Assembly: GCA_942636505.2 (NCBI GenBank)
Contig: CALOGB020000009.1
Span: 1 to 64,000, forward strand
Direction: 5' to 3'
DNA length: 64,000 nucleotides
Origin: an uncultured bacterium
Lineage (GTDB): Bacteria > Pseudomonadota > Alphaproteobacteria > Sphingomonadales > Sphingomonadaceae
Part shown: positions 1-9,562 of the stretch, in pieces
Layout: each line of letters starts with the position of its first letter
How positions within the stretch are numbered: the first letter of the stretch is position 1
Notes under the pieces: model-generated
Database searches by the model: none
What the model saw: only the letters and a program-made list of their open reading frames with translations
Told to the model about the DNA's origin: nothing
Translations under genes and position numbers: made by a program

Positions 1-364
1 AGAAGCTTGCAGCATCTGGTTTTTTGCGACCGTCGCAGAAGCCGGTGAGGCACTCCGCTGCGGTGACACCCCTCTAGGGCCACCTCTCAATACCGTCAAA
101 CGCTTTTTTACAGTTTGAGGTCAGTTTCTGGAAAATCAGAGGCGAGGCTTCCTGTGACGCCCTCTCGTACCTCGTTCAGGGGCGATGGTTTGTCACGATC
201 GCGTTCTGAGCGAAGGCTGTCCTTGCCAATGCAGACCAGCTGCGTGTCGAAGCAGAACCCCCTCCCCAGACGAGGCAGACCGATCGAGCGCTCACGTTCG
301 ATCAGGCCTGAAGCTCACCTGAGGAGAAATGCGGCGGACGGCGGCACGTCCACTCAGCAACGCG
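1..364. other. Unassigned leading region
   Basis: I see no convincing gene here. The short open frames have no ribosome-binding site and unusual composition. Short T-runs near 20-26 and 104-109 may be the tail of a transcript entering from outside the window, but no RNA family is recognisable. Confidence 0.4.
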
Positions 365-682
365 TCAGCGTGCGGACGCCATAGCGACCAGCGCTTCGAA
401 TACGGACGCCGGCAGGGGAGTGTGGAACTTGCAACCCGCCGTGTAGTCATCGGCCCACATCACCTCGGCAACCACCTGCCCGATTTGCGGAAGGTTGAGC
501 CAGATGCTGGTACCGCGCTTGAGCGCCGAATAGGTTTGAAGTCGTGCACCGTGGACCGAGATGTCGATCACTCTGCAAAGCGTGCGGCCGGTCTTGCCGA
601 GCCGGACATCGAGCGAAATCGGAGCGCGCGGTGCGCTGCGCCGGGACTTGCGCTCTGCGGGTTCGAAGTCGGCGGCGAACAT
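365..682 (-). CDS. PilZ-domain protein
   Basis: A 105-residue protein that is essentially a single PilZ domain, a family that binds cyclic di-GMP. The N-terminal part is basic, with RKSRRSAPRAP leading into the domain; the family binding motif RxxxR is approximated by this arginine cluster. A D/N-x-S-x-x-G-like motif follows (DISVHGARL, near residues 40-48). The start ATG follows AAGGACGAGG. It is monocistronic, downstream of and on the same strand as rpmE, separated by a terminator. It could act on motility, polysaccharide or cell-cycle output; nothing nearby shows which. Confidence 0.82.
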   Translation of the reverse strand: MFAADFEPAERKSRRSAPRAPISLDVRLGKTGRTLCRVIDISVHGARLQTYSALKRGTSIWLNLPQIGQVVAEVMWADDYTAGCKFHTPLPASVFEALVAMASAR

Positions 683-734
683 GGGGTCCTCGTCCTTGCG
701 AGCCCAAATCTAGCCGTCGATCCCTAACGCCGTC

Positions 735-780
735 TTAATAAAGTACCCCGGAACGAATTAGTATCAATCCATTCCGGGGC
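735..780 (-). terminator. Terminator after rpmE
   Basis: A perfect 8-bp GC-rich stem (CCCCGGAA with TTCCGGGG, 746-753 and 772-779) encloses an AT-rich loop. On the minus strand a T-rich tail (TACTTTATTA) follows. It lies directly past the rpmE stop. Confidence 0.7.
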
Positions 781-786
781 TTAGCT

Positions 787-1017
787 TTACTTCCGGAGCG
801 TGAGACCGCCACCGAAACGCTTGTTGAAGCGCGCGACCTGGCCACCGGTGTCGAGCATCGTGCCACGACCGCCGGTCCATGCCGGATGCGCGAGCGGATC
901 GATCTCGAGCGTCATCACGTCGCCTTCCTTACCCCAGGTAGTGCGAGTCTGATACTTGCTGCCATCGGTCATCTGGACGGTGATCATGTGGTAATCGGGG
1001 TGCGTGTCGGCCTTCAT
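787..1017 (-). CDS. rpmE: 50S ribosomal protein L31
   Basis: A 76-residue bacterial L31. The N-terminal block [10 protein letters not shown] is typical of the alphaproteobacterial form, and the tail is basic. It has no cysteine at all, so it is the zinc-free (C-minus) version lacking the CxxC ligands of E. coli RpmE. An L31 paralogue elsewhere is possible, but none is in the window. It lies 105 bp downstream of fabZ, past that operon's terminator, and has its own terminator. Confidence 0.95.
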   Translation of the reverse strand: MKADTHPDYHMITVQMTDGSKYQTRTTWGKEGDVMTLEIDPLAHPAWTGGRGTMLDTGGQVARFNKRFGGGLTLRK

Positions 1018-1054
1018 GGGTATTCTCCGGTAGGTGGCTGGTTCCGACCAGCCT

Positions 1055-1090
1055 AGAAAAGGAAGGCGCGCCCGTACACGGACGCGCCCG
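1055..1090 (-). terminator. Terminator after fabZ operon
   Basis: On the minus strand GGCGCGtCCG pairs with CGGgCGCGCC across a TGTA loop. The stem is followed by TTCCTTTTCT. It sits between the fabZ stop and the rpmE start, so it probably ends the long rpsB-to-fabZ transcription unit. Confidence 0.65.
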
Positions 1091-1122
1091 AATTTACAAG
1101 AATGCGGGGCTAGAGCCTCGAA

Positions 1123-1608
1123 TCAGGCTTTCGGCGGGTCGGCGATCATCGCGGTGAAGTTCGCCTCGGCCACCAACTGCCCGTCGACCAGCGCGCGGCC
1201 GGCGAACTTGCACACCGAACTGCGCTTCTGGACGAACGTCACTTCGAGCTTGAGCAACACGCCCGGCTCGACCGGCTTGCGGAACTTCGCCCCGTCGATC
1301 GCCATGAAATAGACGAGCTTGCCCGACCCAGCGAGACCCAGCGACTCGACCGCGAGGATCCCCGCCGCCTGCGCCATCGCCTCGACGATCAGCACGCCCG
1401 GCATGATTGGCCGCCCAGGGAAATGCCCCTGGAAGAACTGCTCGTTCATCGACACCGCCTTGATCGCGGTGATCGATGTGTCGAGGATCAGATCCTCGAC
1501 ACGATCGACCAGCAGCAACGGATAGCGATGCGGCAACGCGGCCATGACGCGCCCGATATCGAGCGGACCCAAGCTCGTCTTGGCCGTGTCGTTCACAGTC
1601 TCGATCAT
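1123..1608 (-). CDS. fabZ: 3-hydroxyacyl-ACP dehydratase
   Basis: A 161-residue hot-dog-fold enzyme that dehydrates (3R)-hydroxyacyl-ACP to trans-2-enoyl-ACP in type II fatty acid synthesis. The family signatures are intact: [11 protein letters not shown] (near residues 27-37) and [20 protein letters not shown] (near 61-80), which carry the active-site His and Glu. It is last in the bamA-ompH-fabZ run. In many Proteobacteria lpxD lies before fabZ and lpxA-lpxB after it; here ompH is 9 bp upstream and rpmE follows, so all three lpx genes are absent. Confidence 0.97.
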   Translation of the reverse strand: MIETVNDTAKTSLGPLDIGRVMAALPHRYPLLLVDRVEDLILDTSITAIKAVSMNEQFFQGHFPGRPIMPGVLIVEAMAQAAGILAVESLGLAGSGKLVYFMAIDGAKFRKPVEPGVLLKLEVTFVQKRSSVCKFAGRALVDGQLVAEANFTAMIADPPKA

Positions 1609-1617
1609 CGGTGTGAC

Positions 1618-2283
1618 TTAACGACCCTGCGGGGTGCGGGTAGCGGCAGGCGCACGACCTGCTGGAGCCGGCGCGGCGCCCTGCTGCTGCTGGCCACCCT
1701 GCTGGTTCGGCTGCCAGTTTGCCGGCACCGCGGTGCTGACCGACGGCACGAGACGATCGAGCTCGGTCGTGATCGCAGGCGTGATGTCTGCAGTGGGCTG
1801 CGCGAACAGCGCGGCCTCGGGACGCAGCAACAGGCTGACGTTCTTGGCGCGAACCGCGGCCGTCACGGCGTCGCTGAGCTTCGCCTGGATCTGCTCGATC
1901 GCGTATTGCTGCGCGCGCTGAGCAGGCTGCGTCAGGCGAGCAAGCTCCTGGTTCGCCGCGTTCTCACGCGTCTGGATCGCCTGAGCCTGCGGACGAAGCG
2001 TCGCTTCGGTCGCGCCCGGCGCGCGCTGTGCGGTCTGGAACGCGGTAACGAGCGGCTGAAGCTCGCGAGCTACGGCTTGGCGGCGCGTCTCGGCCTGGTC
2101 GAGCTGGGCCTTGTAGGTCGTCTCGATCTGGGCGCGCGCGGCGTTCCAGGCCTTCGAGTTGGCGATCGCACCCTGCGCGTCGGCGACGGCGATGCCCGAA
2201 ACCTGTGCATCGGCAGCGGTCGCGGTCATGGCGGCAGGCGCAACGAGCGCTGCGGCGAGGAGAAGCGTCTTGAACGTCGTCAT
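1618..2283 (-). CDS. OmpH/Skp-family periplasmic chaperone
   Basis: A 221-residue secreted protein with a clear Sec signal peptide (TLLLAAALVAPAAMTATAADA, cleavage near residue 26). A long Ala/Gln-rich coiled-coil region (about 55-150) follows, like the tentacle helices of Skp. The C-terminal tail (from about 185) is low-complexity and rich in Q, G, P and A. Skp chaperones hold unfolded outer-membrane proteins for the BAM complex. The ATG shares one base with the bamA stop (TGATG), as expected for coupled bamA-skp. Confidence 0.88.
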   Translation of the reverse strand: MTTFKTLLLAAALVAPAAMTATAADAQVSGIAVADAQGAIANSKAWNAARAQIETTYKAQLDQAETRRQAVARELQPLVTAFQTAQRAPGATEATLRPQAQAIQTRENAANQELARLTQPAQRAQQYAIEQIQAKLSDAVTAAVRAKNVSLLLRPEAALFAQPTADITPAITTELDRLVPSVSTAVPANWQPNQQGGQQQQGAAPAPAGRAPAATRTPQGR

Positions 2284-5081
2284 CAGAACTGTGTCCCTAC
2301 GTTGAAAGTAATAAGCTTGGGGTCGTCACCCTTCTGGGTGAGCAAGGCTTTGGCGAGATCGATCCGCAGCGGACCGAATGGCGAGTTCCAGTTGACACCG
2401 ATACCTACCGAGAGACGCGGCTTGGCCGAGTTTCCAAGGAACGTTTCCTGATAGATGTTCGGATTGAGATACCGCGCATTGGCGGTCGTACCAGAACACG
2501 TCGTCGCCCCGGCCGCTATCACGCCGACGGGGCAGATCGTCTGAACAGATGCTATGCCCGGCGTCGTCGCAGTCGCCGCAACTTCCGGCGTCAAGTAGAG
2601 CGGATTATCCCCGCTGTCCTTATACTGGTTTTGCAGCAACGTCGGCGAACCATCCGCATTGAACAGCAGTGCACCGGCCGCGCTTTTAGCCTGATCATAA
2701 TTGAACGTCGGAAGCGGCTTCTTGATACCGAACAGGCTACCCACCTGTGCGTAGATCGATGGCCTCAGACCCAGTTCGCGTGCACCGGATCCCAACGGAA
2801 TCTCGATTTCCGCACGCGCGAGGTAATAGGCACGGCCACCGAGTGCATCGTCCTGGATCTGATCACGATCTGTCTGGACCGACTGCGAGCCATCGGCGGC
2901 GATCACGTAGCCGGCGCGCAACACACGGGGGCCTACGCCTCGAATGTCGAAGCCGCGGAACTGCGGCTCACCGAGATAGAAGCGATCGGTGATACGGATC
3001 GGGTCTCGCCCGGGGCCTGGGCTGCTCTCGAGAGGATGGATGTACCCGCCTTCTGCGACGATCGATCCGATAAACCCGCTGCCAAGGTTGGCGTATTTGG
3101 AGCCCTCGAGTCGCGTGCGCAGATACTTCACGTCCCCACCCAGCCCGGCAAAATCCTGGCTGAACGAAAAACGTGAACCCGCAGTAGGACGAAGGCGGCT
3201 GTTCAATGTATCTCGGCTGATCGAGTAGCCGACCGAGGACGTCCAACGATTACCAATTGCTTCGCACAGATATCGGCCCGCCACTTCGAGGTTACATGAA
3301 CCGTTTGCGTTCAGATATTGGCTATCGAGGCTAACCTCGTCATACGACAGACCATAGCGTGCCGAAAGCGACCAAAATTCAGTCAATGGCACGCCGGCAC
3401 GAAGCTGGAAGCCGGTCGAGACCTGCGAATAGTTGGTCTGACGATCGTTACCGACATAGTTGAACGAGTTATAGTCGCGGCGGAAGATGTCGCCACCGAC
3501 TGCGATGTTCTTGTCGAACAGGTACGGCTCGGTGAAGCCCAGCTCGATCGACTTCGAATAGCTCGAATAGTTCACACCGGCGCGCAGTTCCTGGCCCTTG
3601 CCGCGGAAATTGCGCTGCGTGATGTTCGCCTGGATGATGAAGCGTTCGAGGCTCGAATAGCCTGCCGACAGCTGAAGCTCGCCTGTCGACTTCTCTTCGA
3701 GGTTGGTCTCGAGGATCACGCGGTCGGGCGCGGAGCCCGGTAGCTGCTTGATCTCCATCTTGTCGGCGAAATAGCCGAGCGAGTTGATGCGATCCTGCGA
3801 ACGCTTCACCTGGAAGCTGTTGAACGCGTCGCCCTCTGCCAGACGAATTTCGCGACGCACGACCTTGTCCTGCGTCTGGGTGTTGCCGTTGATGTCGATC
3901 CGCTCGACATAGGTACGCTTGGCTTCGGCGATGTTGAAATTAATCCCCATCGTCAGCGTTTCGGCGTCCTTCTGGAATTCCGGGTTCACCTCGGTGAACG
4001 CGTACCCGAACAAGCCCGCGGTCTGGCTAAGGTTGTCGACCGAATCCTCGACCAGCTTGGCGTTGTACCAGTCGCCCTTCTTCAGCGGCAGCGTGGCCGC
4101 CAGCTTGGTGTTGTCGAAGTCGCGGATCTGGCTGTCGACGGTGACATCACCGAACTTGTAGCGCTTGCCCTCCTCCACCACGTACGTGATGATGAAGTCC
4201 TTCTTGTCCGGCGTCAGCTCGGCGACCGCCGACGTCACGCGGAAATCGGCATAGCCCTGCGTCAGGTAGAACTGGCGGAGCTTCTGCTGATCGTAGGACA
4301 GGCGATCCTGATCGTAGCTGGTCGCCGACGACAGCAGACGGAACAGGCGCGACTGCTTGGTCGCCATCTGGCCGCGAATCTGGTCGTCCGAGAACACCTC
4401 GTTGCCGAGGATGTTGATCTGGCGGACCTTCGACTTCGGCCCTTCGCTGATCTCGAACACCACATCAACGCGGTTCTGGTCGAGGTTGACCATCTTCGGA
4501 TCGATCACCGCGGCGAAGCGGCCCTGGCGACGATACAGCTCGATGATCCGCGCGATATCCTGGCGAACTGCGGTGCGCGTGAAGATCTGGCGCGGCGCGA
4601 GCTTGATCTCCTTGGTGATCTTGTCGCTCTTGAGCGCCTTGTTACCCTCGATGATCACGCGGTTGATGATCGGGTTCTCCCGCACGCGCAGGACGATGTT
4701 GCCGTCCTCGACACCCGCGATCGAGTAATCCGCGAACAGGTCGCTGGCCTGGAGATCCTTCAGCGCCTGATCGAGCGTTTCGGCGGTGTAGGGGATGCCG
4801 ACGCGCAGCTTGGTATAGCTCAGCACCGTCTCGCCCTCGATGCGCTGCGATCCCTCGACGCGCAAAGTCTTTATCGTCCGCACGGATACCGGGGCGCCGA
4901 CGGGCGTTACTACCGGCGGAGCGACTCGCGTCGCACCGTTGCGCGTCGCCGTTCCGACAGGCGCAGCTGAGGGCGAGGCGGCGGGTGCCGTTTGCGCGAA
5001 GGCGGGAACGCCCGACAGGATCGTTCCTGCAAGCAGCAGGGCGCCTTTACGCGCGAAATCGTAACCGTTGATCGCTGTCAC
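2283..5081 (-). CDS. bamA: Outer membrane assembly factor BamA
   Basis: The core of the beta-barrel assembly machine: a signal peptide, a Pro/Ala-rich linker, five POTRA domains (about residues 70-420) and a C-terminal Omp85 barrel ending in Phe (NVGTQF). The open frame extends upstream into rseP, but I choose the GTG at 5081: AAGGTGGG lies 5-12 nt before it and the signal peptide (AINGYDFARKGALLLAGT...) starts right after it. This gives 932 residues. The barrel carries a long loop insertion (around residues 830-900) rich in Ala, Thr and Gly. It lies downstream of rseP and upstream of the chaperone gene ompH. Confidence 0.96.
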   Translation of the reverse strand: MTAINGYDFARKGALLLAGTILSGVPAFAQTAPAASPSAAPVGTATRNGATRVAPPVVTPVGAPVSVRTIKTLRVEGSQRIEGETVLSYTKLRVGIPYTAETLDQALKDLQASDLFADYSIAGVEDGNIVLRVRENPIINRVIIEGNKALKSDKITKEIKLAPRQIFTRTAVRQDIARIIELYRRQGRFAAVIDPKMVNLDQNRVDVVFEISEGPKSKVRQINILGNEVFSDDQIRGQMATKQSRLFRLLSSATSYDQDRLSYDQQKLRQFYLTQGYADFRVTSAVAELTPDKKDFIITYVVEEGKRYKFGDVTVDSQIRDFDNTKLAATLPLKKGDWYNAKLVEDSVDNLSQTAGLFGYAFTEVNPEFQKDAETLTMGINFNIAEAKRTYVERIDINGNTQTQDKVVRREIRLAEGDAFNSFQVKRSQDRINSLGYFADKMEIKQLPGSAPDRVILETNLEEKSTGELQLSAGYSSLERFIIQANITQRNFRGKGQELRAGVNYSSYSKSIELGFTEPYLFDKNIAVGGDIFRRDYNSFNYVGNDRQTNYSQVSTGFQLRAGVPLTEFWSLSARYGLSYDEVSLDSQYLNANGSCNLEVAGRYLCEAIGNRWTSSVGYSISRDTLNSRLRPTAGSRFSFSQDFAGLGGDVKYLRTRLEGSKYANLGSGFIGSIVAEGGYIHPLESSPGPGRDPIRITDRFYLGEPQFRGFDIRGVGPRVLRAGYVIAADGSQSVQTDRDQIQDDALGGRAYYLARAEIEIPLGSGARELGLRPSIYAQVGSLFGIKKPLPTFNYDQAKSAAGALLFNADGSPTLLQNQYKDSGDNPLYLTPEVAATATTPGIASVQTICPVGVIAAGATTCSGTTANARYLNPNIYQETFLGNSAKPRLSVGIGVNWNSPFGPLRIDLAKALLTQKGDDPKLITFNVGTQF

Positions 5082-5137
5082 CAAACCCACCTTAAAAACG
5101 TGCACATACAAGGCGCGTCCGCCCTGCCCTATCGTCG

Positions 5138-6271
5138 TCAGCCGATCAAGCCGGCCAAGTTCTTCCAGAGCCCAAAATTGCCGAGATCGTTGAAGGTCAC
5201 GAGCAACATCAGCGCGAGGATTGCCGCAAGGCCGCCACGAAACGCCCATTCCTGAACCTGCGGCTCGACCGGGCGCCTGCGCACCGCTTCGATCGCGTAG
5301 AAGAACAGATGGCCTCCATCGAGCATCGGCACTGGCAGCAGATTGATGAACCCCAGATTGATCGACACCAGCGCGATCAAGAAGACATAGGCGTCGAGGC
5401 CGAGTGACATCTGCTCGCCCGAGACCTTGGCGATGCTGAGCGGTCCGCCGAGTTCCTTGACCGAACGGCGTCCGGTGATGACCTGCCCCAACGTCTCGAC
5501 CATCATGGAGACGATCTCGCCGGTCCGCTTTACCGCGATGACCGGCGCCTCGACCAGGCTGACGGGGACGACGATCGGCTTGCTGCCGGCGATGCCTAGG
5601 CGACCGATTCGATATTCGTTACCGAAGCGATCGCGCTGGAGTTCGGTACCGATGACGATATCGCGTGACAGCGTCCGGTCGCCGCGGACCGCGTCGACGC
5701 GGGTCCGCTCGCCGGCGCGGATGCGGGCATAGCGCGCCATGTCGTCGAACGTCTCGACCGAGCGGCCGCCGATGCCAATGATCCGATCGCCGGCCTGAAG
5801 TCCGGCCGCCGCGGCTGCGCTACCGGGTACGGTGCCACCTACGATCGGCGGCATGCGGATGTCGCCATACGCAAACGCGAAGCCCGCGAGGATCAGAATC
5901 GCGACGACGAAATTGACGACGGGGCCGGCTGCAACGACGATCGCGCGCTGCCACACCGGCTTGGACTGGAACGTACGCTGGCGTTCTTCGGCGGGTAGCG
6001 ACAGCCACTCGGCGGAGGGCTGGCTGGCCGGGTTCATATCACCGGCAAACTTGACGTAACCACCAAGAGGCAGCCAACCGAACTTCCACCGCGTGCCACG
6101 CTTGTCGGTAAAACCCGCGATCTCGTGGCCGAATCCGATCGCGAAGGCGTCCGCCTTGATCCCGAAAAAACGCCCAGCGAGGTAATGTCCCATCTCGTGC
6201 ACGAACACGAGGGGGCCGATCACCGCGGCGAACGACAATATGGTCAGCAGGACACCGGGTGTTTCGATCAA
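5138..6271 (-). CDS. rseP: Site-2 membrane metalloprotease RseP
   Basis: A 377-residue intramembrane zinc protease of the RseP/S2P family. HEMGH (HExxH) lies in the first membrane segment and LDGG in a late one supplies the third zinc ligand. A PDZ domain (about 130-210, with PGSAAAAAGLQAGDRI) lies between. E. coli RseP has about 450 residues and two PDZ domains; only one is evident here. Such enzymes cut anti-sigma factors and remnant signal peptides. The start is TTG at 6271, overlapping the dxr stop (TTGA), so translation is probably coupled. Confidence 0.95.
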   Translation of the reverse strand: MIETPGVLLTILSFAAVIGPLVFVHEMGHYLAGRFFGIKADAFAIGFGHEIAGFTDKRGTRWKFGWLPLGGYVKFAGDMNPASQPSAEWLSLPAEERQRTFQSKPVWQRAIVVAAGPVVNFVVAILILAGFAFAYGDIRMPPIVGGTVPGSAAAAAGLQAGDRIIGIGGRSVETFDDMARYARIRAGERTRVDAVRGDRTLSRDIVIGTELQRDRFGNEYRIGRLGIAGSKPIVVPVSLVEAPVIAVKRTGEIVSMMVETLGQVITGRRSVKELGGPLSIAKVSGEQMSLGLDAYVFLIALVSINLGFINLLPVPMLDGGHLFFYAIEAVRRRPVEPQVQEWAFRGGLAAILALMLLVTFNDLGNFGLWKNLAGLIG

Positions 6272-7425
6272 ACCGCGTAATCCTTCACACGCTCGCCGGC
6301 CAAGATCCGCGCCTCGGCATCGATCGCCAGCACGGCATCGACGATGTCCGGCGCGGCCGGGTCATAACACGACAACGTATGTTCGACGATTGCGGCAATT
6401 TCGAGGAAGCCGATGCGCCGTTGCAGGAATGCCTCGACCGCTACCTCGTTGGCGGCGTTGAGAATTGCCGGCCGAGCGCCGCCTGCGTCGAGCGCCTCGC
6501 GGGCGAGCCGCAACGCGGGGAAGCGAACCTGATCGGGCGCCTCGAAGTCGAGTCGGCCGATCGCGACCAAGTCCAGCGGGGCCATCGGCGTCGCCATCCG
6601 GTCCGGCCATGCGAGCGTATGCGCGATCGGCGTCCGCATATCGGGCGGCCCGAGCTGCGCCAGTACCGACCCGTCGACATGATCGACGAGGCTGTGGATC
6701 ACCGATTGCGGATGGATGACGATCTCGATCCGGTCGTGCGCAATCGGGAACAGCCGCGCGGCCTCGATCAGTTCGAGGCCCTTGTTCATGCAGGTCGCCG
6801 AATCGACCGAAATCTTCGCGCCCATCGACCAGTTGGGATGCTTCACCGCCTGTTCGAGCGTGACGCCGCGCATCTGCTCGGTCGTCCAGTCGCGGAACGG
6901 CCCGCCGCTGCACGTCAGAATGATCCGTCGCACACGTTCCGGACGGGTCGCGTCGAAACACTGGAAGATCGCGTTGTGCTCGGAGTCGGCTGGTAGCAGC
7001 GTCGCGCCGGTCCGCGTGGCCGCGGCGAGGATGACGTCGCCAGCGGAGACCAGTGGCTCCTTGTTGGCGATCACGACGGTGCCGCCCTGCTCGATCGCCG
7101 CCATCACCGGCTTCAATCCCGCGCAGCCGACGATCGCGCCCATCGTCCAGTCCGCGCCCGAAGACGCCGCCTCGGCGATCGCCTCGGCACCCCCGCCCGC
7201 ACGGATCCCCGTGCCGGCCAGCGCCTCACGCAATTCTGGCAGACACTTTTCGTCGGCGACTACGGCGAACTCAGCGTTGGTGCGGATCGCAGCCGCGGCA
7301 AGCTTAATTACATCGCAATTCGCGGTCAGCGCGACGACGCGAAACCGATCGGGCTCACGCTCGATCAGGTCGAGCGTCGAGGTGCCGACCGAGCCGGTCG
7401 CCCCCAAAATCGTGACGGTCTTCAT
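6268..7425 (-). CDS. dxr: 1-deoxy-D-xylulose 5-phosphate reductoisomerase
   Basis: The committed MEP-pathway enzyme, converting DXP to 2-C-methyl-D-erythritol 4-phosphate with NADPH and a divalent metal. It has 385 residues. Visible are the NADPH loop GATGSVGTS at the N-terminus, ANKEPLVSAG, and the metal/substrate segment DSEHNAIFQC. The open frame runs much further upstream in cdsA, but ATG 7425 overlaps the cdsA stop (ATGA) and begins exactly at the conserved MKTVTILGATG. Its isoprenoid products feed the neighbouring UppS. Confidence 0.97.
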   Translation of the reverse strand: MKTVTILGATGSVGTSTLDLIEREPDRFRVVALTANCDVIKLAAAAIRTNAEFAVVADEKCLPELREALAGTGIRAGGGAEAIAEAASSGADWTMGAIVGCAGLKPVMAAIEQGGTVVIANKEPLVSAGDVILAAATRTGATLLPADSEHNAIFQCFDATRPERVRRIILTCSGGPFRDWTTEQMRGVTLEQAVKHPNWSMGAKISVDSATCMNKGLELIEAARLFPIAHDRIEIVIHPQSVIHSLVDHVDGSVLAQLGPPDMRTPIAHTLAWPDRMATPMAPLDLVAIGRLDFEAPDQVRFPALRLAREALDAGGARPAILNAANEVAVEAFLQRRIGFLEIAAIVEHTLSCYDPAAPDIVDAVLAIDAEARILAGERVKDYAV

Positions 7426-8246
7426 GCGTAGAAGTGCGGCAACAGGACGAGGAAGGCCGCGAACGGCGCGACCGGGACCAGGCCGTCGAGGCGATCCATC
7501 ACGCCGCCATGCCCCGGCAGGATATTGCCGCTGTCCTTCACGCCCGCCACTCTCTTCAACCAGCTCTCGTAGAGATCGCCCATCTGCGCGAGCACGGCGA
7601 GCACCGGGGTCGCTAGCGTCATCCGCATCGGCAGGCCGTATTGCATATGCAGCACCGCCGCGACCGCACCCGCGAGCACGACACCGCCGATGAGCCCCGA
7701 CCACGTCTTGTTCGGACTGATCACCGGCGCCAGTTTCGGCCCGCCCAGCGTCCGTCCGGTGAAGAACGCGCCGATATCGCAGGCCCACACCAGCGACAGC
7801 GCCCACAGCGTGTAGAGGATGCCCTCGTCCTGCCGCCGGATGATCATCAACGCGAACACGGGGAGACCGCAGTAGATGATGCCCAGCGCCAGTTTGGGTT
7901 TGCGCGTCGTGATGACGACGAAGAACGCCGCCCCCACGAGCAGGCCCAGCGTGAAGAAATCGTGGACCACGAGGATCAGCGACGCGGGGGCCATCAGCGC
8001 GAGCGGCACCGACAGCGCGAACTGCGTCATCCGCTTGGTCTTCGCGTCGGCGCCCTGGAGCATCGACCATTCCGCCATCATGAACAGCGCGGCGACCACG
8101 CCGAGCACCCAGAATGTGATACCGCCGAGCGTCAGCGCAAGGCTCGCCACCGCGATCATGCCGACGCTGGCGATCATCCTGAGCTGGAGGTTGGACGGCG
8201 TGCGCAACGCCTGGTCGGGCGCCTTTTCAGGGTCGGTAAGGCTCAC
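7422..8246 (-). CDS. cdsA: Phosphatidate cytidylyltransferase
   Basis: A 274-residue multi-pass membrane enzyme making CDP-diacylglycerol from phosphatidate and CTP. The family signature near the C-terminus is complete (SWLKRVAGVKDSG then LPGHGGVMDRLD, with the catalytic Asp residues). About eight hydrophobic segments precede it. The start is GTG 8246, overlapping the uppS stop (GTGA); the upstream extension in the open frame is uppS read in another frame. Its product feeds PssA and Psd encoded at 13-14.7 kb. Confidence 0.95.
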   Translation of the reverse strand: MSLTDPEKAPDQALRTPSNLQLRMIASVGMIAVASLALTLGGITFWVLGVVAALFMMAEWSMLQGADAKTKRMTQFALSVPLALMAPASLILVVHDFFTLGLLVGAAFFVVITTRKPKLALGIIYCGLPVFALMIIRRQDEGILYTLWALSLVWACDIGAFFTGRTLGGPKLAPVISPNKTWSGLIGGVVLAGAVAAVLHMQYGLPMRMTLATPVLAVLAQMGDLYESWLKRVAGVKDSGNILPGHGGVMDRLDGLVPVAPFAAFLVLLPHFYA

Positions 8247-9007
8247 AGACCACCGTAGCGGCGCTGACGCTGACCAAACGCCGCAACCGCATCGGCGAGC
8301 GCGGCCGCATCGAAGTCGGGCCAGAGCGTGTCGACGAACAGGAGCTCCGCATACGCCGCCTGCCACAACAGGAAGTTCGACAGACGCTGCTCGCCCGACG
8401 TCCGGATCATCAAATCTAGCGGCGGCAGGTCATGCGTGTCGAGTTCCGCCTCGATCGTCGCCACATCGATATCCGCCGGGTCCAGCCCGCCATTACGCGC
8501 CCGCTCCGCCAGTCGCCGCGCGGCCGTCACCAGTTCCGCATGTGCGCCGTAATTCAGCGCAATCGCCAAGATCGGCCCGCTATTCCCAGCCGTCCGCGCG
8601 ATCGCATCGTCGACCATCGCGACCAGATCGGGCGAAAAGCTGTGATAATCCCCGATCACGCGCAGCCGGACATTCTCGCGCGCGAGTTCGTCGAGGTCGC
8701 TGCGGATGAAATGCCGCAACAGCCCCATCAGGTCGCTGACCTCCTCGGCCGGACGCCGCCAGTTCTCGGACGAGAACGCATACAGCGTCAGCGCCTCGAT
8801 CCCCATCGCCCGCGCCGCGCGCGTCACCTTGCGCACCGCCTCGACGCCGGCCTTGTGCCCGGCGAAGCGCGGCAGGAACCGTTTCTTCGCCCAGCGGCCA
8901 TTGCCGTCCATGATGATCGCGACATGGCGCGGCACCGCCCCGCCTGCAGGAACGGCGCCCACAGGAACAGCAGCGAGCGGCGCGGCCGAGGAGGCCTGCA
9001 ATCTCAC
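8243..9007 (-). CDS. uppS: Isoprenyl transferase (undecaprenyl diphosphate synthase)
   Basis: A 254-residue cis-prenyltransferase making the C55 lipid carrier for peptidoglycan and surface glycans. The conserved region [17 protein letters not shown] (Asp catalytic, metal-binding) begins near residue 28. Later motifs include YAFSSENW and the C-terminal [18 protein letters not shown]. About 25 Ala/Val/Pro-rich residues precede the core. The start is GTG 9007, overlapping the frr stop (GTGA). Confidence 0.95.
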   Translation of the reverse strand: MRLQASSAAPLAAVPVGAVPAGGAVPRHVAIIMDGNGRWAKKRFLPRFAGHKAGVEAVRKVTRAARAMGIEALTLYAFSSENWRRPAEEVSDLMGLLRHFIRSDLDELARENVRLRVIGDYHSFSPDLVAMVDDAIARTAGNSGPILAIALNYGAHAELVTAARRLAERARNGGLDPADIDVATIEAELDTHDLPPLDLMIRTSGEQRLSNFLLWQAAYAELLFVDTLWPDFDAAALADAVAAFGQRQRRYGGL

Positions 9008-9561
9008 TTGCCCAGGATTTCCTTTTCCTTGGCGGTCGCGGTGGCATCGAGCTCGGCGATGATGCTGTCGGTCAGCTTCTGCACTTCGGTCTCGTGACGC
9101 TTGCGCTCGTCCTCGCCGAACACGCCCTTCTTCTCGTCGACCTTAAGCGAATCCATCCCGTCGCGGCGGACGTTACGGACCGCGATACGCGCCTTCTCGG
9201 CATACTGGCCGGCCAGCTTGGCGAGTTCCTTGCGGCGCTCCTCGGTTAGATCCGGGATCGGCAGGCGCAGCGTCTGGCCGTCGACGATAGGGTTGAGCCC
9301 AAGGCCTGCCGAGCGGATCGCCTTGTCGGTCGGGCCGACGTTCGACTTGTCCCAGACCTGCACCGACAGCATCCGCGGCTCGGGCGCCGAGACGGTCGCG
9401 ACCTGGTTGAGCGGCATCGACGAGCCGTACACCGTCACCATCACCGGATCGAGCAACGCGGTCGACGCGCGACCGGTGCGCAGGCCAGCGAGATCGCTCT
9501 TCAGCGCTTCGACGGCACCCGCCATACGGCGTTCGAGGTCGGTCTTGTCATATGCAGCCAT
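9004..9561 (-). CDS. frr: Ribosome recycling factor
   Basis: RRF, 185 residues, splits post-termination ribosomes together with EF-G. The typical opening ([20 protein letters not shown]), RTGRAS, and the [12 protein letters not shown] block of the hinge/helical domain are present. A longer open frame exists upstream but translates pyrH out of frame. ATG 9561 is one base beyond the pyrH stop and preceded by CAGGAGCTT, so pyrH-frr are coupled, as in most bacteria. Confidence 0.97.
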   Translation of the reverse strand: MAAYDKTDLERRMAGAVEALKSDLAGLRTGRASTALLDPVMVTVYGSSMPLNQVATVSAPEPRMLSVQVWDKSNVGPTDKAIRSAGLGLNPIVDGQTLRLPIPDLTEERRKELAKLAGQYAEKARIAVRNVRRDGMDSLKVDEKKGVFGEDERKRHETEVQKLTDSIIAELDATATAKEKEILGK

Positions 9562-9562
9562 C

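Noticed and set aside
7426..8070. N-terminal extension of dxr, suggesting a CdsA-Dxr fusion
   Set aside because: The extension is cdsA read out of frame; ATG 7425 overlaps the cdsA stop and matches the family start.
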